Source: Streptomyces sp. NBC_00285 (lineage in GTDB: Bacteria; Actinomycetota; Actinomycetes; Streptomycetales; Streptomycetaceae). From it: 64,000 nucleotides of DNA. The notes under the pieces were generated by a model that was not told the origin of the DNA, made no database searches, and saw only the letters and a list, made by a program, of their open reading frames with translations. The position numbers and the translations under genes were made by a program. The DNA is taken from the NCBI RefSeq assembly GCF_036174265.1, contig NZ_CP108055.1, positions 2,852,001 to 2,916,000 on the forward strand. The letters are read 5' to 3'. Position 1 is the stretch's first letter. Each line of letters opens with the position of its first letter. Shown piece by piece: positions 18,613-31,462 of this stretch.

Positions 18613-19410
18613 CTAGGCGTGTTGACTGCTGACGGCGACGACCTCGCCCGTCATGTACGAGGAGTAGCCGGACGCCAGGAACACGATCACGTTGGCCACC
18701 TCCCAGGGCTGCGCGTACCGCCCGAAGGCCTCGCGCGCGGTGAGTTCCGCCAGCAGCTCCGCCGACGTCACCTTCACCAGGTGCGGGTGCATGGCGAGGC
18801 TCGGTGACACGGCGTTGACGCGTACGCCGTACTCGGCGGCCTCCACGGCTGCGCACCGGGTCAGGGCCATCACGCCGGCCTTCGCGGCGGCGTAGTGCGC
18901 CTGGCCGGCCTGGGCTCGCCAGCCGACGACTGAGGCGTTGTTGACGATCACTCCGCCGTGGGAGTCACGGGAGTCCTTCATCAGCCGCAGGGCCGCCCGG
19001 GTGCAGCGGAACGTGCCGGTCAGCGTGACGTCCAGGACGCGGGTCCACTGGTCGTCGCTCATGTCGACGAGGGCCGAAGTGCCGCCGAGGCCCGCGTTGT
19101 TGACGAGGATGTCGAGCCTGCCGTGCTCTCCTACGGCGGTCTCGAACAGCGTCCGCACCTGTTCCTCGTCGGTGACGTCACAGGGCAGCACGGCGACCCG
19201 GTCCGGGCCGAACTCCCCGGCCAGTGCGGCGCCGTACTCCTTCAGCCGGCGTGCGTGCGCGTCGCTGATCAGGACGCGCGCGCCCTCCTCCAGGAAGCGG
19301 CGTGCGGTCGCCCCGCCGATGCCCGCGCCGGCCGCGGCCGTGATGACGGCGGTGCGTCCCTTCAGCAGCCCGTGCCCCGGTTCGTACACCGGACTCTCGA
19401 CGCCTGTCAT
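18613..19410 (-). CDS. ipdF: IpdF-like SDR (5-hydroxy-HIP-CoA dehydrogenase)
   Basis: 265 residues of the SDR family: cofactor motif AAAGAGIGGATARRF near residue 25, NNAGLGG near residue 103, catalytic tyrosine and lysine in YAAAKAG. It has the size of Rv3559c (IpdF), with the same neighbours (kstR2 on one side, fadE30 on the other). IpdF oxidises the 5-hydroxyl of the steroid-derived bicyclic CoA ester. It is first in the minus-strand unit ipdF-kstR2-fadA6 and divergent from the acyl-CoA dehydrogenase pair. Confidence 0.85.
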   Translation of the reverse strand: MTGVESPVYEPGHGLLKGRTAVITAAAGAGIGGATARRFLEEGARVLISDAHARRLKEYGAALAGEFGPDRVAVLPCDVTDEEQVRTLFETAVGEHGRLDILVNNAGLGGTSALVDMSDDQWTRVLDVTLTGTFRCTRAALRLMKDSRDSHGGVIVNNASVVGWRAQAGQAHYAAAKAGVMALTRCAAVEAAEYGVRVNAVSPSLAMHPHLVKVTSAELLAELTAREAFGRYAQPWEVANVIVFLASGYSSYMTGEVVAVSSQHA

Positions 19411-19426
19411 GACGTCACGCTAACCT

Positions 19427-19440
19427 ACCAAACACTTGTT
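19427..19440. promoter_or_regulatory. KstR2-like operator 2
   Basis: ACCAAACACTTGTT matches the KstR2 consensus AnCAAGnnCTTGnT with a single change (G to A at position 6). It lies 17 bp from the ipdF start and 19 bp from the acyl-CoA dehydrogenase start, so one bound repressor could shut both divergent units. Together with the site at 13442 it covers every gene of the block. Confidence 0.78.
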
Positions 19441-19458
19441 AGGGAAGGACGGGTGGCC

Positions 19459-20598
19459 ATGGATCTGGCGTTCACGCAGGCGGAGGATGCCTTCCGCGCC
19501 GAGGCCCGCGCATGGCTGCGCGCGCATGTGCCCGCCGCTCCCCTGCCCTCCCTGGAGACCGAGGAGGGCTTCGCGGCTCATCGCGCCTGGGAGGCGGAAC
19601 TCGCGGCGGACCGCTGGCCGGTGGTCAACTGGCCGACGGCGTACGGCGGCCGGGACGCCGGACTGATCGGCTGGCTGCTCTTCGAGGAGGAGTACTACGC
19701 GGCCGGAGCGCCCGGCCGCGTCAGCCAGAACGGCATCAGCCTCCTCGCGCCGACCCTCTTCGACCACGGCACACCGGAGCAACGCGCGCGCGTACTGCCG
19801 CCGATGGCCACCGGGGAGACGGTCTGGGCGCAGGCCTGGTCGGAGCCGGAGGCGGGCTCGGATCTGGCATCCCTGAGGTCGAGGGCCGTGCGCACGGAGG
19901 GCGGCTGGCTGCTCAGCGGCCAGAAGACCTGGTCCTCCCGGGCCGCCTTCGCGGACCGCGCGTTCGGCCTGTTCCGCACCGACCCGGACACCCCCAGACC
20001 CCACCAGGGCCTGACCTACCTGATGTTCGACCTGCGTGCCGCCGGTGTCACCGTGCGCCCGATCCGCCGCCTCGACGGGAAACCGGCCTTCGCCGAGCTC
20101 TTCCTGGACGAGGTGTTCGTACCCGACGCGGACGTCATCGGCGCCCCCGGCCAGGGCTGGCGGATCGCGATGTCCGCAGCGGGCAACGAACGCGGGCTGA
20201 TGCTCCGCTCCCCGGGCCGCTACCTCGCGGCCGCCGAGCGTCTGCACACCCTGTGGCGGACCCAGGGCAGCCCGCGGGACACCCGGGACCGGGTCGCGGA
20301 CGCCCTGATCGGAGCCCGCGCCTACCAGCTCTTCACCTACGCCGCCGCCTCCCGTTTCCTGGACGGCGACGCGCTCGGCCCCGAGTCCAGCCTCAACAAG
20401 GTGTTCTGGTCCGAGTACGACATCGCGCTCACCGAGACGGCCCTCGATCTCCTGGGCGAGGAGGGCGAGTTCGCGGACACGGAGTGGGCCGAGCGGTACG
20501 TCTTCGCGCTGGCCGGCCCCATCTACGCCGGCACGAACGAGATCCAGCGCGACATCATCGCCGAACGCGTTCTGGGCCTGCCGAAGGGACGCCGGTGA
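19459..20598 (+). CDS. Acyl-CoA dehydrogenase, large subunit type (FadE30-like)
   Basis: 379 residues, a normal-length acyl-CoA dehydrogenase. FAD and substrate motifs are AQAWSEPEAGSDLAS, GQKTWSSRA and the C-terminal GPIYAGTNEIQRDIIAERVLG. Its place next to ipdF and kstR2 matches FadE30 of mycobacteria, which desaturates a HIP-derived CoA ester. The ATG at 19459 follows GGAAGGA; a GTG 6 nt upstream is a possible alternative. Its TGA overlaps the start of the second dehydrogenase. The two may form an alpha2-beta2 complex, as is usual for steroid-specific enzymes, but that is inference. Confidence 0.85.
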   Translation: MDLAFTQAEDAFRAEARAWLRAHVPAAPLPSLETEEGFAAHRAWEAELAADRWPVVNWPTAYGGRDAGLIGWLLFEEEYYAAGAPGRVSQNGISLLAPTLFDHGTPEQRARVLPPMATGETVWAQAWSEPEAGSDLASLRSRAVRTEGGWLLSGQKTWSSRAAFADRAFGLFRTDPDTPRPHQGLTYLMFDLRAAGVTVRPIRRLDGKPAFAELFLDEVFVPDADVIGAPGQGWRIAMSAAGNERGLMLRSPGRYLAAAERLHTLWRTQGSPRDTRDRVADALIGARAYQLFTYAAASRFLDGDALGPESSLNKVFWSEYDIALTETALDLLGEEGEFADTEWAERYVFALAGPIYAGTNEIQRDIIAERVLGLPKGRR

Positions 20599-21575
20599 TG
20601 CGGTTTCTGCTCGACTCCGAACAGCGCGCGTTCGCCGCCTCCTTGGACGCGATGCTGACGGCCGCGGACACGCCCCGCGTGATACGGGACTGGAGCCGCG
20701 GCGACCACGACAGCGGCCGCACACTGTGGCACCGTGTCGCCGACGCGGGCGTGTTCGCCCTGGCGGTACCGGAGACCTACGAGGGCATGGGCCCCCGTCC
20801 CGTGGAACTCGCCGTGGCCTTCGTGGAGTTGGGGCGACACGCGGTTCCCGGCCCGCTGGTGGAGACGGTCGCGGCGGCGACACTGCTCGCGTCGCTGGAC
20901 GACACCGGCCCGGCGAAGCGCCTGCTGCCCGCGCTGGCCTCGGGCGAGTCGACGGCGACCTGGGCCACGGGGCCGTACGCGCTGGACGCCGACATGGCGG
21001 ATGTACGGCTGACGCTCTCGGGGGCGGAACTGCACCTCGCACCCCCGCCCGTCGGCCCGCCCCGTGCCTCCCTCGACCCCGCCCGCCGCCTCTCCCACCT
21101 CCCCCCCGGCGGCGAACTCCTCGCCGTCGGTCCCCAGGTGACCGCGGCCGCCGCCCACGCCCTCACCACCGCCCGCCTCACCACTGCCGCCCAAGCCCTC
21201 GGTGCGGGCCTCGCCCTCCTCGACATGACGGTCGCCCACGTCAAGCAGCGCACCCAGTTCGGCGCACCCATAGGGTCCTTCCAGGCCGTCAAGCACCAAC
21301 TCGCCGATGCCAAGCTCGCGTTGGAGTTCGCGCGCCCCCTGCTCCTCGGCGCCGCCCTGACCATGACCCCCTCGGACGTCGCCGCCGCCAAGGTCACGGC
21401 CTGCGAGGCGGCGTACCGGACCGCCCGGACCGCGCTCCAGCTCCATGGCGCGATCGGCTACACGGCGGAGTGCGACCTGTCCCTCCGGCTCACCAAGGCC
21501 CGTGCGCTGCGCACCGCGTGGGGCACCCCCGACGAGTGCCGCGCGACCGTCCTCAGCGATGGTCGCCGCCGCTGA
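20598..21575 (+). CDS. Short acyl-CoA dehydrogenase (FadE32/33-like partner subunit)
   Basis: 325 residues, about 55 shorter than the usual acyl-CoA dehydrogenase, like FadE32/FadE33 in M. tuberculosis. The N-terminal helical domain is present, the middle beta domain is short and rich in Pro/Ala, and the C-terminal helical domain keeps the motifs RTQFGAPIGSFQAVKH and QLHGAIGYTAE. Steroid dehydrogenases often pair a full-length and a reduced subunit. ATGA overlap with the upstream gene supports a complex. No fadD3 (HIP-CoA ligase) follows; the next gene is a chitosanase. Confidence 0.82.
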   Translation: MRFLLDSEQRAFAASLDAMLTAADTPRVIRDWSRGDHDSGRTLWHRVADAGVFALAVPETYEGMGPRPVELAVAFVELGRHAVPGPLVETVAAATLLASLDDTGPAKRLLPALASGESTATWATGPYALDADMADVRLTLSGAELHLAPPPVGPPRASLDPARRLSHLPPGGELLAVGPQVTAAAAHALTTARLTTAAQALGAGLALLDMTVAHVKQRTQFGAPIGSFQAVKHQLADAKLALEFARPLLLGAALTMTPSDVAAAKVTACEAAYRTARTALQLHGAIGYTAECDLSLRLTKARALRTAWGTPDECRATVLSDGRRR

Positions 21576-21848
21576 GGGACCTGGACGAGGAAGCGACAGC
21601 GGCCCCCCGTCGGGCCTCACTGCCCTGAGCGCGGCCGGTGCGCGGTCGGCGTGGCGTGCTCGGACGGCGTCGGCCGGACGGATCACGGCCGTGCCCCGGG
21701 TCATGCAGGTCCTCATCGGCCCCGACGCGCTCGCCTGCGCCACCTCCTCGGTCGGCTCTCCCGCGATGCGGCCGCCTTCGCCTGCGCGTACGCTCCCCGT
21801 GCGCACCTGCACCTGGGGCGCCGAGGTCGCCGAGCTGACGGGAGCCCA

Positions 21849-22796
21849 GTGAAACGCGCCGGAGTACTGCTCTTCGCGGCCGTCCCCGTGGCCGTGACGG
21901 CGTCGGTCTGCTTTCTCACGCCCCAACAGTCCGACACGGGACGGGCGGGTCCCTTCGGCGCCCACCGGTCGCAGCCGGCCGAGAACGCCAGGGACCCCCT
22001 GGACGCCAAGGCCCGGGCCGAACAGCCGACACCGACACCGACGCCGTCAGCGAGCCCACAGGACGACGAGACGCCCGCCGGCCCGCCGCCGGGCCTGGAC
22101 GCCCCCGCCGAGAAGGAGCTCGCCCAGCAGCTGGTGGCGAGCGCCGAGAACTCCACCCTCGAATGGCGCAGCGCCTACGCCTACATCGAGGACATCGGCG
22201 ACGGCCAGGGCTACACGGCCGGCCTCATCGGCTTCTGCACCGGCACCCACGATCTGCTCACCCTCGTCGAGCGCTACACGAAGGACCACCCCGGCAACGG
22301 CCTCGCCGCCTACCTGCCCGCCCTGCGCGCGGTCGACGGCAGCGATTCCCACGAGGGCCTGGACCCCGGCTTCACGGCCGCGTGGAAGGCGGAGGCCTCC
22401 CTGCCGGCCTTCCAGAAGGCCCAGGACACGGAACGCGACCGCGTCTACTTCGACCCCGCCGTCCGCCTCGCCAAGCTCGACGGACTCGGTGCGCTCGGCC
22501 AGTTCGTCTACTACGACGCCATGGTCTTCCACGGCCCCGGCACCGACGCCGGCAGCTTCTACGGCCTGCGCGCACGCGCCCTCGAACAGGCCGACAGCCC
22601 GGCCGAGGGCGGGTCCGAGAAGGCCTACCTGAACGCCTTCCTCGATGTCCGCCGGGCCGCCATGAAGACGCGCAAGGCGGACATCGACACCTCCCGCGTC
22701 GACACCGCCCAGAGGTGGTTCCTGAACGAGGGGAACCTGCACCTGACGCCACCGCTGGAGTGGCAGGTGTACGGGGAGACGTACCGGGTTCCGTGA
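21849..22796 (+). CDS. Secreted GH46 chitosanase
   Basis: 315 residues from GTG 21849 (GGGAG upstream). Residues 1 to about 25 are a Sec signal peptide; residues 41-85 are a Pro/Thr/Ala-rich linker. The mature domain follows the Streptomyces N174 enzyme closely: catalytic acid E100 in SAENS and base D118 in DIGDGQGYT, then IGFCTGTHD and ERDRVYFDPAV. It cleaves chitosan outside the cell. The 273 bp upstream hold no gene I can support and presumably contain the promoter. It is convergent with gltD. Confidence 0.93.
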   Translation: MKRAGVLLFAAVPVAVTASVCFLTPQQSDTGRAGPFGAHRSQPAENARDPLDAKARAEQPTPTPTPSASPQDDETPAGPPPGLDAPAEKELAQQLVASAENSTLEWRSAYAYIEDIGDGQGYTAGLIGFCTGTHDLLTLVERYTKDHPGNGLAAYLPALRAVDGSDSHEGLDPGFTAAWKAEASLPAFQKAQDTERDRVYFDPAVRLAKLDGLGALGQFVYYDAMVFHGPGTDAGSFYGLRARALEQADSPAEGGSEKAYLNAFLDVRRAAMKTRKADIDTSRVDTAQRWFLNEGNLHLTPPLEWQVYGETYRVP

Positions 22797-22806
22797 GAGG
22801 ACATGC

Positions 22807-22857
22807 GACGGCGCCCGCCTTCCGGTCCGGTCGGGGACGTGGAGGGCAGGCGCCGTC
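22807..22857. terminator. Bidirectional terminator between chitosanase gene and gltD
   Basis: Two 17-nt arms (GACGGCGCCCGCCTTCC and GGAGGGCAGGCGCCGTC) pair at 15 of 17 positions around a 17-nt loop, 10 bp after the chitosanase stop and between convergent genes. Confidence 0.7.
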
Positions 22858-22949
22858 TCGGGGGGTCCGGGGGATGTCCCCCGGAGAGCCCGCCCGTACG
22901 CCGTTGTACGGGAGTTCGTTGAGGGACCGTCAGGTCCCCTGTGTCACCG

Positions 22950-24402
22950 TCAGACCATCAGCGAACGGTCCGTCGGGCGGATCGGCGCGGGCAGTTCGCT
23001 CGCGCCGGCCAGGAAGCGGTCGGTGCCGCGGGCGGCCGAACGGCCCTCCGCGATCGCCCACACGATGAGCGACTGGCCGCGGCCCGCGTCACCGGCGACG
23101 AAGACACCCGGCACGTTGGTCTGGAAGTCGGCGTCGCGGGCGATGTTGCCGCGCTCGTCGAGGTCCAGGCCGAACTGCTCGACCAGGCCGTTGTCCCGGT
23201 CGGTGCCGGTGAAGCCCATCGCGAGGGTGACGAGCTGGGCGGGGATCTTGCGCTCGGTGCCCGGCTTCGGGGTCAGCCGGCCCTCGATGAACTCGACCTC
23301 GCTGAGGTGCAGCCACTGGACGTTGCCGTCCTCGTCGCCCTCGAAGTGGGTGGTGGAGACGGAGTAGACCCGCTCGCCGCCCTCCTCGTGCGCGGAGGTG
23401 ACCTTGTAGAGCATCGGGAACGTCGGCCACGGCTGGCCCGGGTTCCGCTCCTCGCCCGGCTGGGGCATGATCTCCAGCTGGGTGACGGAGGCCGCGCCCT
23501 GGCGGTGGGCGGTGCCCACGCAGTCGGCGCCGGTGTCGCCACCGCCGATGACGACGACGTGCTTGCCCTCGGCGGAGACCGGGGCGGTGACGTAGTCACC
23601 CTCCTGGACCTTGTTCGCCAGCGGCAGGTACTCCATCGCCTGGTAGACGCCCTTCAACTCCCGCCCGGGGACGGGAAGATCACGGGCCATCGTGGCGCCG
23701 GCGGCGATGACGACGGCGTCGTACCGCTTCTTCAGGTCGGTCGCCTTGAGGTCGCGGCCGATCTCGATGCCGGTGCGGAAGCGGGTGCCCTCCGCGCGCA
23801 TCTGCTCGATACGGCGGTTGATGTGCCGCTTCTCCATCTTGAACTCGGGGATGCCGTAGCGGAGGAGGCCTCCGATGCGGTCCGCGCGCTCGTAGACGGC
23901 GACGGTGTGGCCGGCCCGGGTGAGCTGCTGGGCGGCGGCGAGACCGGCGGGGCCCGACCCGATGACGGCGACGGTCTTGCCGGACAGGCGCTCCGGGGCC
24001 TGGGCCGCGACGTCGCCGCTGTCCCAGGCCTTGTCGATGATCGAGACCTCGACGTTCTTGATGGTCACGGCCGGCTGGTTGATGCCGAGCACACACGCCG
24101 ACTCGCACGGGGCCGGGCACAACCGGCCCGTGAACTCGGGGAAGTTGTTGGTCGCGTGCAGACGCTCGCTCGCGGCCGCCCAGTCCTCGCGGTAGGCGTA
24201 GTCGTTCCACTCGGGGATGAGGTTCCCGAGCGGACAGCCGTTGTGACAGAACGGGATACCGCAGTCCATGCAGCGGCTGGCCTGCTTGCTGATGATCGGC
24301 AGCAGGGAGCCGGGGACGTAGACCTCGTTCCAGTCCTTCAGACGTACGTCGACGGGGCGGGACTTGGCGACCTCACGGCCGTGGTTCAAAAAGCCCTTCG
24401 GG

Positions 24403-24410
<8 letters not shown>
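22950..24410 (-). CDS. gltD: Glutamate synthase (NADPH), small subunit
   Basis: 486 residues. The N-terminal iron-sulfur region has the cysteine pattern [14 protein letters not shown] (from about residue 47) and CPAPCESAC (about 98). An FAD site [16 protein letters not shown] (about 147) and an NADPH site [15 protein letters not shown] (about 285) follow. It feeds electrons from NADPH to the large subunit, which makes two glutamates from glutamine and 2-oxoglutarate. It overlaps the end of gltB by 8 bp and is co-transcribed with it. Confidence 0.97.
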
Positions 24411-28998
<4,588 letters not shown>

Positions 28999-29071
28999 CG
29001 GCTCTCCCGTCGTCGTCAATTGGCATATTCAGATTGCCGAGGGACGACGTTGGCCCTCTGCGTTGTGCAAA

Positions 29072-29087
29072 ATTTCGTGCAGGTTAC
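29072..29087 (-). promoter_or_regulatory. GlnR-like half site near gltB
   Basis: On the minus strand it reads GTAAC-N6-GAAAT, close to the a/b-site pair gTnAc-N6-GaAAc of the Streptomyces GlnR box. It lies 74-89 bp upstream of the gltB start codon. Found by eye; binding is inferred. Confidence 0.5.
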
Positions 29088-29311
29088 ATGATGGAGCGGA
29101 TCTCGGGAACCGGATACTCCGTTCCAACATGCGGACGCCACGGGGCGCGAGGGGGGTGTCGCACACGTGGCTTGAAGTATGTGGGGACCGAGCCGGACTG
29201 ATCGGTCAGATCCATGTCCGTCGGCCCAGGGAGCGGGGAGGGTGTCGTCATCGACCCCGCGAGCGCGCCGTAAGCGTCATTGCCCGTAGCGCTTGTGGCT
29301 CATGCCCAGTG

Positions 29312-29338
29312 GTTAAGCATTCGAAACCAGCGAGTAAC
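29312..29338 (+). promoter_or_regulatory. GlnR-like site, three half-boxes
   Basis: Reads GTTAA-N6-GAAAC-N6-GTAAC with exact 6-nt spacers, against the published gTnAc-N6-GaAAc-N6-GtnAC pattern: one mismatch in fifteen box positions. GlnR is the global nitrogen regulator of Streptomyces. The site lies about 315 bp from the gltB start and close to the end of the VIT gene; gltBD is the logical target. Confidence 0.6.
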
Positions 29339-29339
29339 G

Positions 29340-29369
29340 GCTACTTATGCGGACCACCGCATAAGTAGC
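29340..29369. terminator. Perfect 13-bp inverted repeat after the VIT family gene
   Basis: Arms GCTACTTATGCGG and CCGCATAAGTAGC pair perfectly around the loop ACCA, 7 bp past the stop codon of the minus-strand VIT gene. The position suits an intrinsic terminator. The low GC content is unusual here, and it abuts the GlnR-like site, so a protein-binding role is also possible. Confidence 0.6.
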
Positions 29370-29376
29370 AACCGAT

Positions 29377-30108
29377 CTATCCTACGGCCGTTCCGAAGAA
29401 ACTGCCCAGGGCGTACGTCACACCGGCCGCCGCGCCTCCCAGGACCAACTGCCGCAGGCCGCTGTACCACCAGGTCCGGGTGGTCACCCTGGCCACGACG
29501 GCACCGCACGCGAACAGTCCGACAAGGGCCAGCAGCACGGCGGGCCAGAGCACGGTCGCGCCGAGAAGATACGGGAGCACCGGCAGCACCGCACCCAGGG
29601 CGAAGGACCCGAAGCTGGACACGGCGGCGACGAGCGGGGAGGGCAGATCGCCCGGATCGATCCCCAGTTCCTCACGGGCATGGATCTCAAGGGCCTGCTC
29701 GGGGTCCTTCGACAGCTGCCGGGCGACCTCGCGCGCCAGCGCGGGCTCGACACCCCGCCCCTCGTACAGGGCGGCGAGCTCGGCCTCCTCGTCCTGCGGA
29801 TGCTTGCGCAACTCCCGCCGCTCCACGTCCAGTTCGGCCTCGACGAGTTCGCGCTGCGCGGCGACGGAGGTGTACTCACCGGCGGCCATGGAGAAGGCGC
29901 CGGCGGCGAGCCCCGCGAGTCCGGTCAGCACGATGGTGTTCTGACCGACGGCCCCGCCGGCGACACCGGTCATCAGGGCGAGGTTGGAGACGAGTCCGTC
30001 CATGGCGCCGAAGACGGCGGGCCGCAGCCAGCCGCCGTTCACGTCCCGGTGCGTGTGGTTGTCGCGGTGTGCCTCGTGCAGCGGCGCTTCGATGTCGATG
30101 ATGGCCAT
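29377..30108 (-). CDS. VIT1/CCC1 family metal transporter
   Basis: 243 residues. Two membrane helices with the conserved DGLVSN and AAGEY motifs (MDGLVSNLALMTGVAGG, LAAGAFSMAAGEYTSVAAQ), then a charged cytoplasmic helical domain rich in Glu (residues about 80-150), then three more hydrophobic segments. This is the layout of CCC1/VIT1 iron-manganese transporters, whose charged domain binds metal. It probably exports or stores Fe2+ or Mn2+. An IdeR-like box just upstream would fit iron control. Confidence 0.9.
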   Translation of the reverse strand: MAIIDIEAPLHEAHRDNHTHRDVNGGWLRPAVFGAMDGLVSNLALMTGVAGGAVGQNTIVLTGLAGLAAGAFSMAAGEYTSVAAQRELVEAELDVERRELRKHPQDEEAELAALYEGRGVEPALAREVARQLSKDPEQALEIHAREELGIDPGDLPSPLVAAVSSFGSFALGAVLPVLPYLLGATVLWPAVLLALVGLFACGAVVARVTTRTWWYSGLRQLVLGGAAAGVTYALGSFFGTAVG

Positions 30109-30122
30109 TCCGGTCCCCCAGG

Positions 30123-30141
30123 AAAGCTAAGCCAAAGCTAA
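30123..30141 (-). promoter_or_regulatory. IdeR/DmdR1-like iron box candidate
   Basis: The minus strand reads TTAGCTTTGGCTTAGCTTT, which agrees with the IdeR-type consensus TTAGGTTAGGCTAACCTAA at 13 of 19 positions. It lies 15-33 bp upstream of the VIT family start. A second weaker match (12 of 19, containing GGCTAACC) lies at 30209-30227. Both are eye-found. Confidence 0.4.
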
Positions 30142-30388
30142 CTTTGGACATATTCTAATTCTTAACAACGACCACAGTACGACGGGCCATTCCCGCCCGC
30201 CAGCAAGGAAAGGCTGGGCTAACCAGCACCTTTACCTTCGAATGCACAGACGATCGCGACAGCGCTCATATGTCGACCGGGTGATGCTGAGGCTCTGGAG
30301 GCTCAGGTCAACCGCCGATGGTGGGACACATGGGCAAATGGTTCCGCCCGCGCGCGGAACACCGTCTGTCCTTGTGGAGAGGCCGCGT

Positions 30389-31462
30389 ATGGCATCGATC
30401 GCCTGCATTCCCTCGGTCCCCGCGCCCCAGGGCGCCGCCGGACTCCGCGAGCGGGCCCGCGGCGCCCTGCTGGGCCTCGCGGTCGGAGACGCCCTCGGGG
30501 CCCCCGCCGAGAACATGAAGCCGTCGGAGATCCGCGCCCGCTGGGGCCGTATCGAGGGATACGTGGTGGACGAGCCGGCCGGCACGGACGACACGGAGTA
30601 CGCGATCTTCTCCGGCCTGCTCCTTGCCCGCCACGGCTCGGCCCTGACCCCCTCCCATGTGGAGGCGGCCTGGCACGAGTGGATCGCGGACCGCGACGAG
30701 GGCCCGTTCCGGGGCGCGGGATTCAGTGAGCGCGGCACGCTGGAGAACCTCCGCCGGGGCCTCGCCGCCCCCATCTCCGCCCAGCACCGGCACGCCTGGA
30801 GCGACGGCCTGGCCATGCGGGCGGCCCCCTTCGGGGTCTTCGCGGCGGGCCGCCCCGCGGAGGCCGCCCGCCTGGTGGCAATCGACGGCTCGGTGAGCCA
30901 TGCCGGCGAGGGCATCTACGGCGGCCAGGCGGTCGCGGCCGGAGTGGCGGCGGCGATGGCAGGCGCCCCGACGATCGCGGTGGTCGCCTCGGCGCTGGCG
31001 GTGATCCCGGACGACAGCTGGACGGCCCGCTCCCTGCGCCGTGCCGTGGCGGTGGCCCACCGGGGCGAACGGGCGGTCCGCTCCTGCGTCGTCATCGGCG
31101 GCTATCCGTGGACCGACCTGGCCCCGGAGGCGGTGGCCCTCGCCTTCGGGGCCTACGCGGTGGCCGACGGCGACTTCCGCGAGGCGGTGCTGACGGCGGT
31201 GAACATGGGGAGGGACGCCGACACCACGGCCGCGGTGGCGGGCGCACTGGCCGGCGCGACCAGGGGCGCGTCGGCCATCCCGGCCGACTGGGCATCGGCG
31301 ATCGGCCCGGCGCGAGGCAGCTGCCTCCCCTCCATGGCGGGCCATCACGTCCTGGACGTGGCGGAACTGCTGGTGGCGGGCGAGGACACGAAGTGGAGCG
31401 GACAGCCGAATCCGAACGCCTTCGCACTCGCGGCGGACAACGACACGGAGGTGTCCTCATGA
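30389..31462 (+). CDS. ADP-ribosylglycohydrolase family protein, paralogue 1
   Basis: 357 residues from ATG 30389, which has GGAGAGG about 7 nt upstream. N-terminal motif GALLGLAVGDALGAPAE, metal site 1 TDDTE, and the C-terminal metal site NMGRDADTTAAVAGALAG: all ligand positions of the DraG/ARH fold are kept, so it is probably an active dinuclear-metal hydrolase. Family members remove ADP-ribose from proteins or cleave related N- or O-glycosidic bonds. It is the first gene of six on the plus strand, and its stop overlaps the next start (ATGA). The substrate cannot be read from the sequence. Confidence 0.88.
   Translation: MASIACIPSVPAPQGAAGLRERARGALLGLAVGDALGAPAENMKPSEIRARWGRIEGYVVDEPAGTDDTEYAIFSGLLLARHGSALTPSHVEAAWHEWIADRDEGPFRGAGFSERGTLENLRRGLAAPISAQHRHAWSDGLAMRAAPFGVFAAGRPAEAARLVAIDGSVSHAGEGIYGGQAVAAGVAAAMAGAPTIAVVASALAVIPDDSWTARSLRRAVAVAHRGERAVRSCVVIGGYPWTDLAPEAVALAFGAYAVADGDFREAVLTAVNMGRDADTTAAVAGALAGATRGASAIPADWASAIGPARGSCLPSMAGHHVLDVAELLVAGEDTKWSGQPNPNAFALAADNDTEVSS

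Larger units (their letters stand above)
28999..29376. promoter_or_regulatory. gltB upstream region (378 bp, no gene)
   Basis: No coding sequence is evident; the open frames crossing it are not protein-like. It holds a GlnR-like half site (29072-29087), a longer GlnR-like site (29312-29338) and a perfect inverted repeat (29340-29369). The part near the gltB start is markedly AT-rich (CAATTGGCATATTCAGATTG), as expected for a promoter. A long untranslated leader is possible. Confidence 0.6.

Noticed and set aside
21445-21852. Possible small gene between the second acyl-CoA dehydrogenase and the chitosanase
   Set aside because: Most of it overlaps the dehydrogenase in another frame, and the remaining 270 bp show no ribosome site or recognisable protein.
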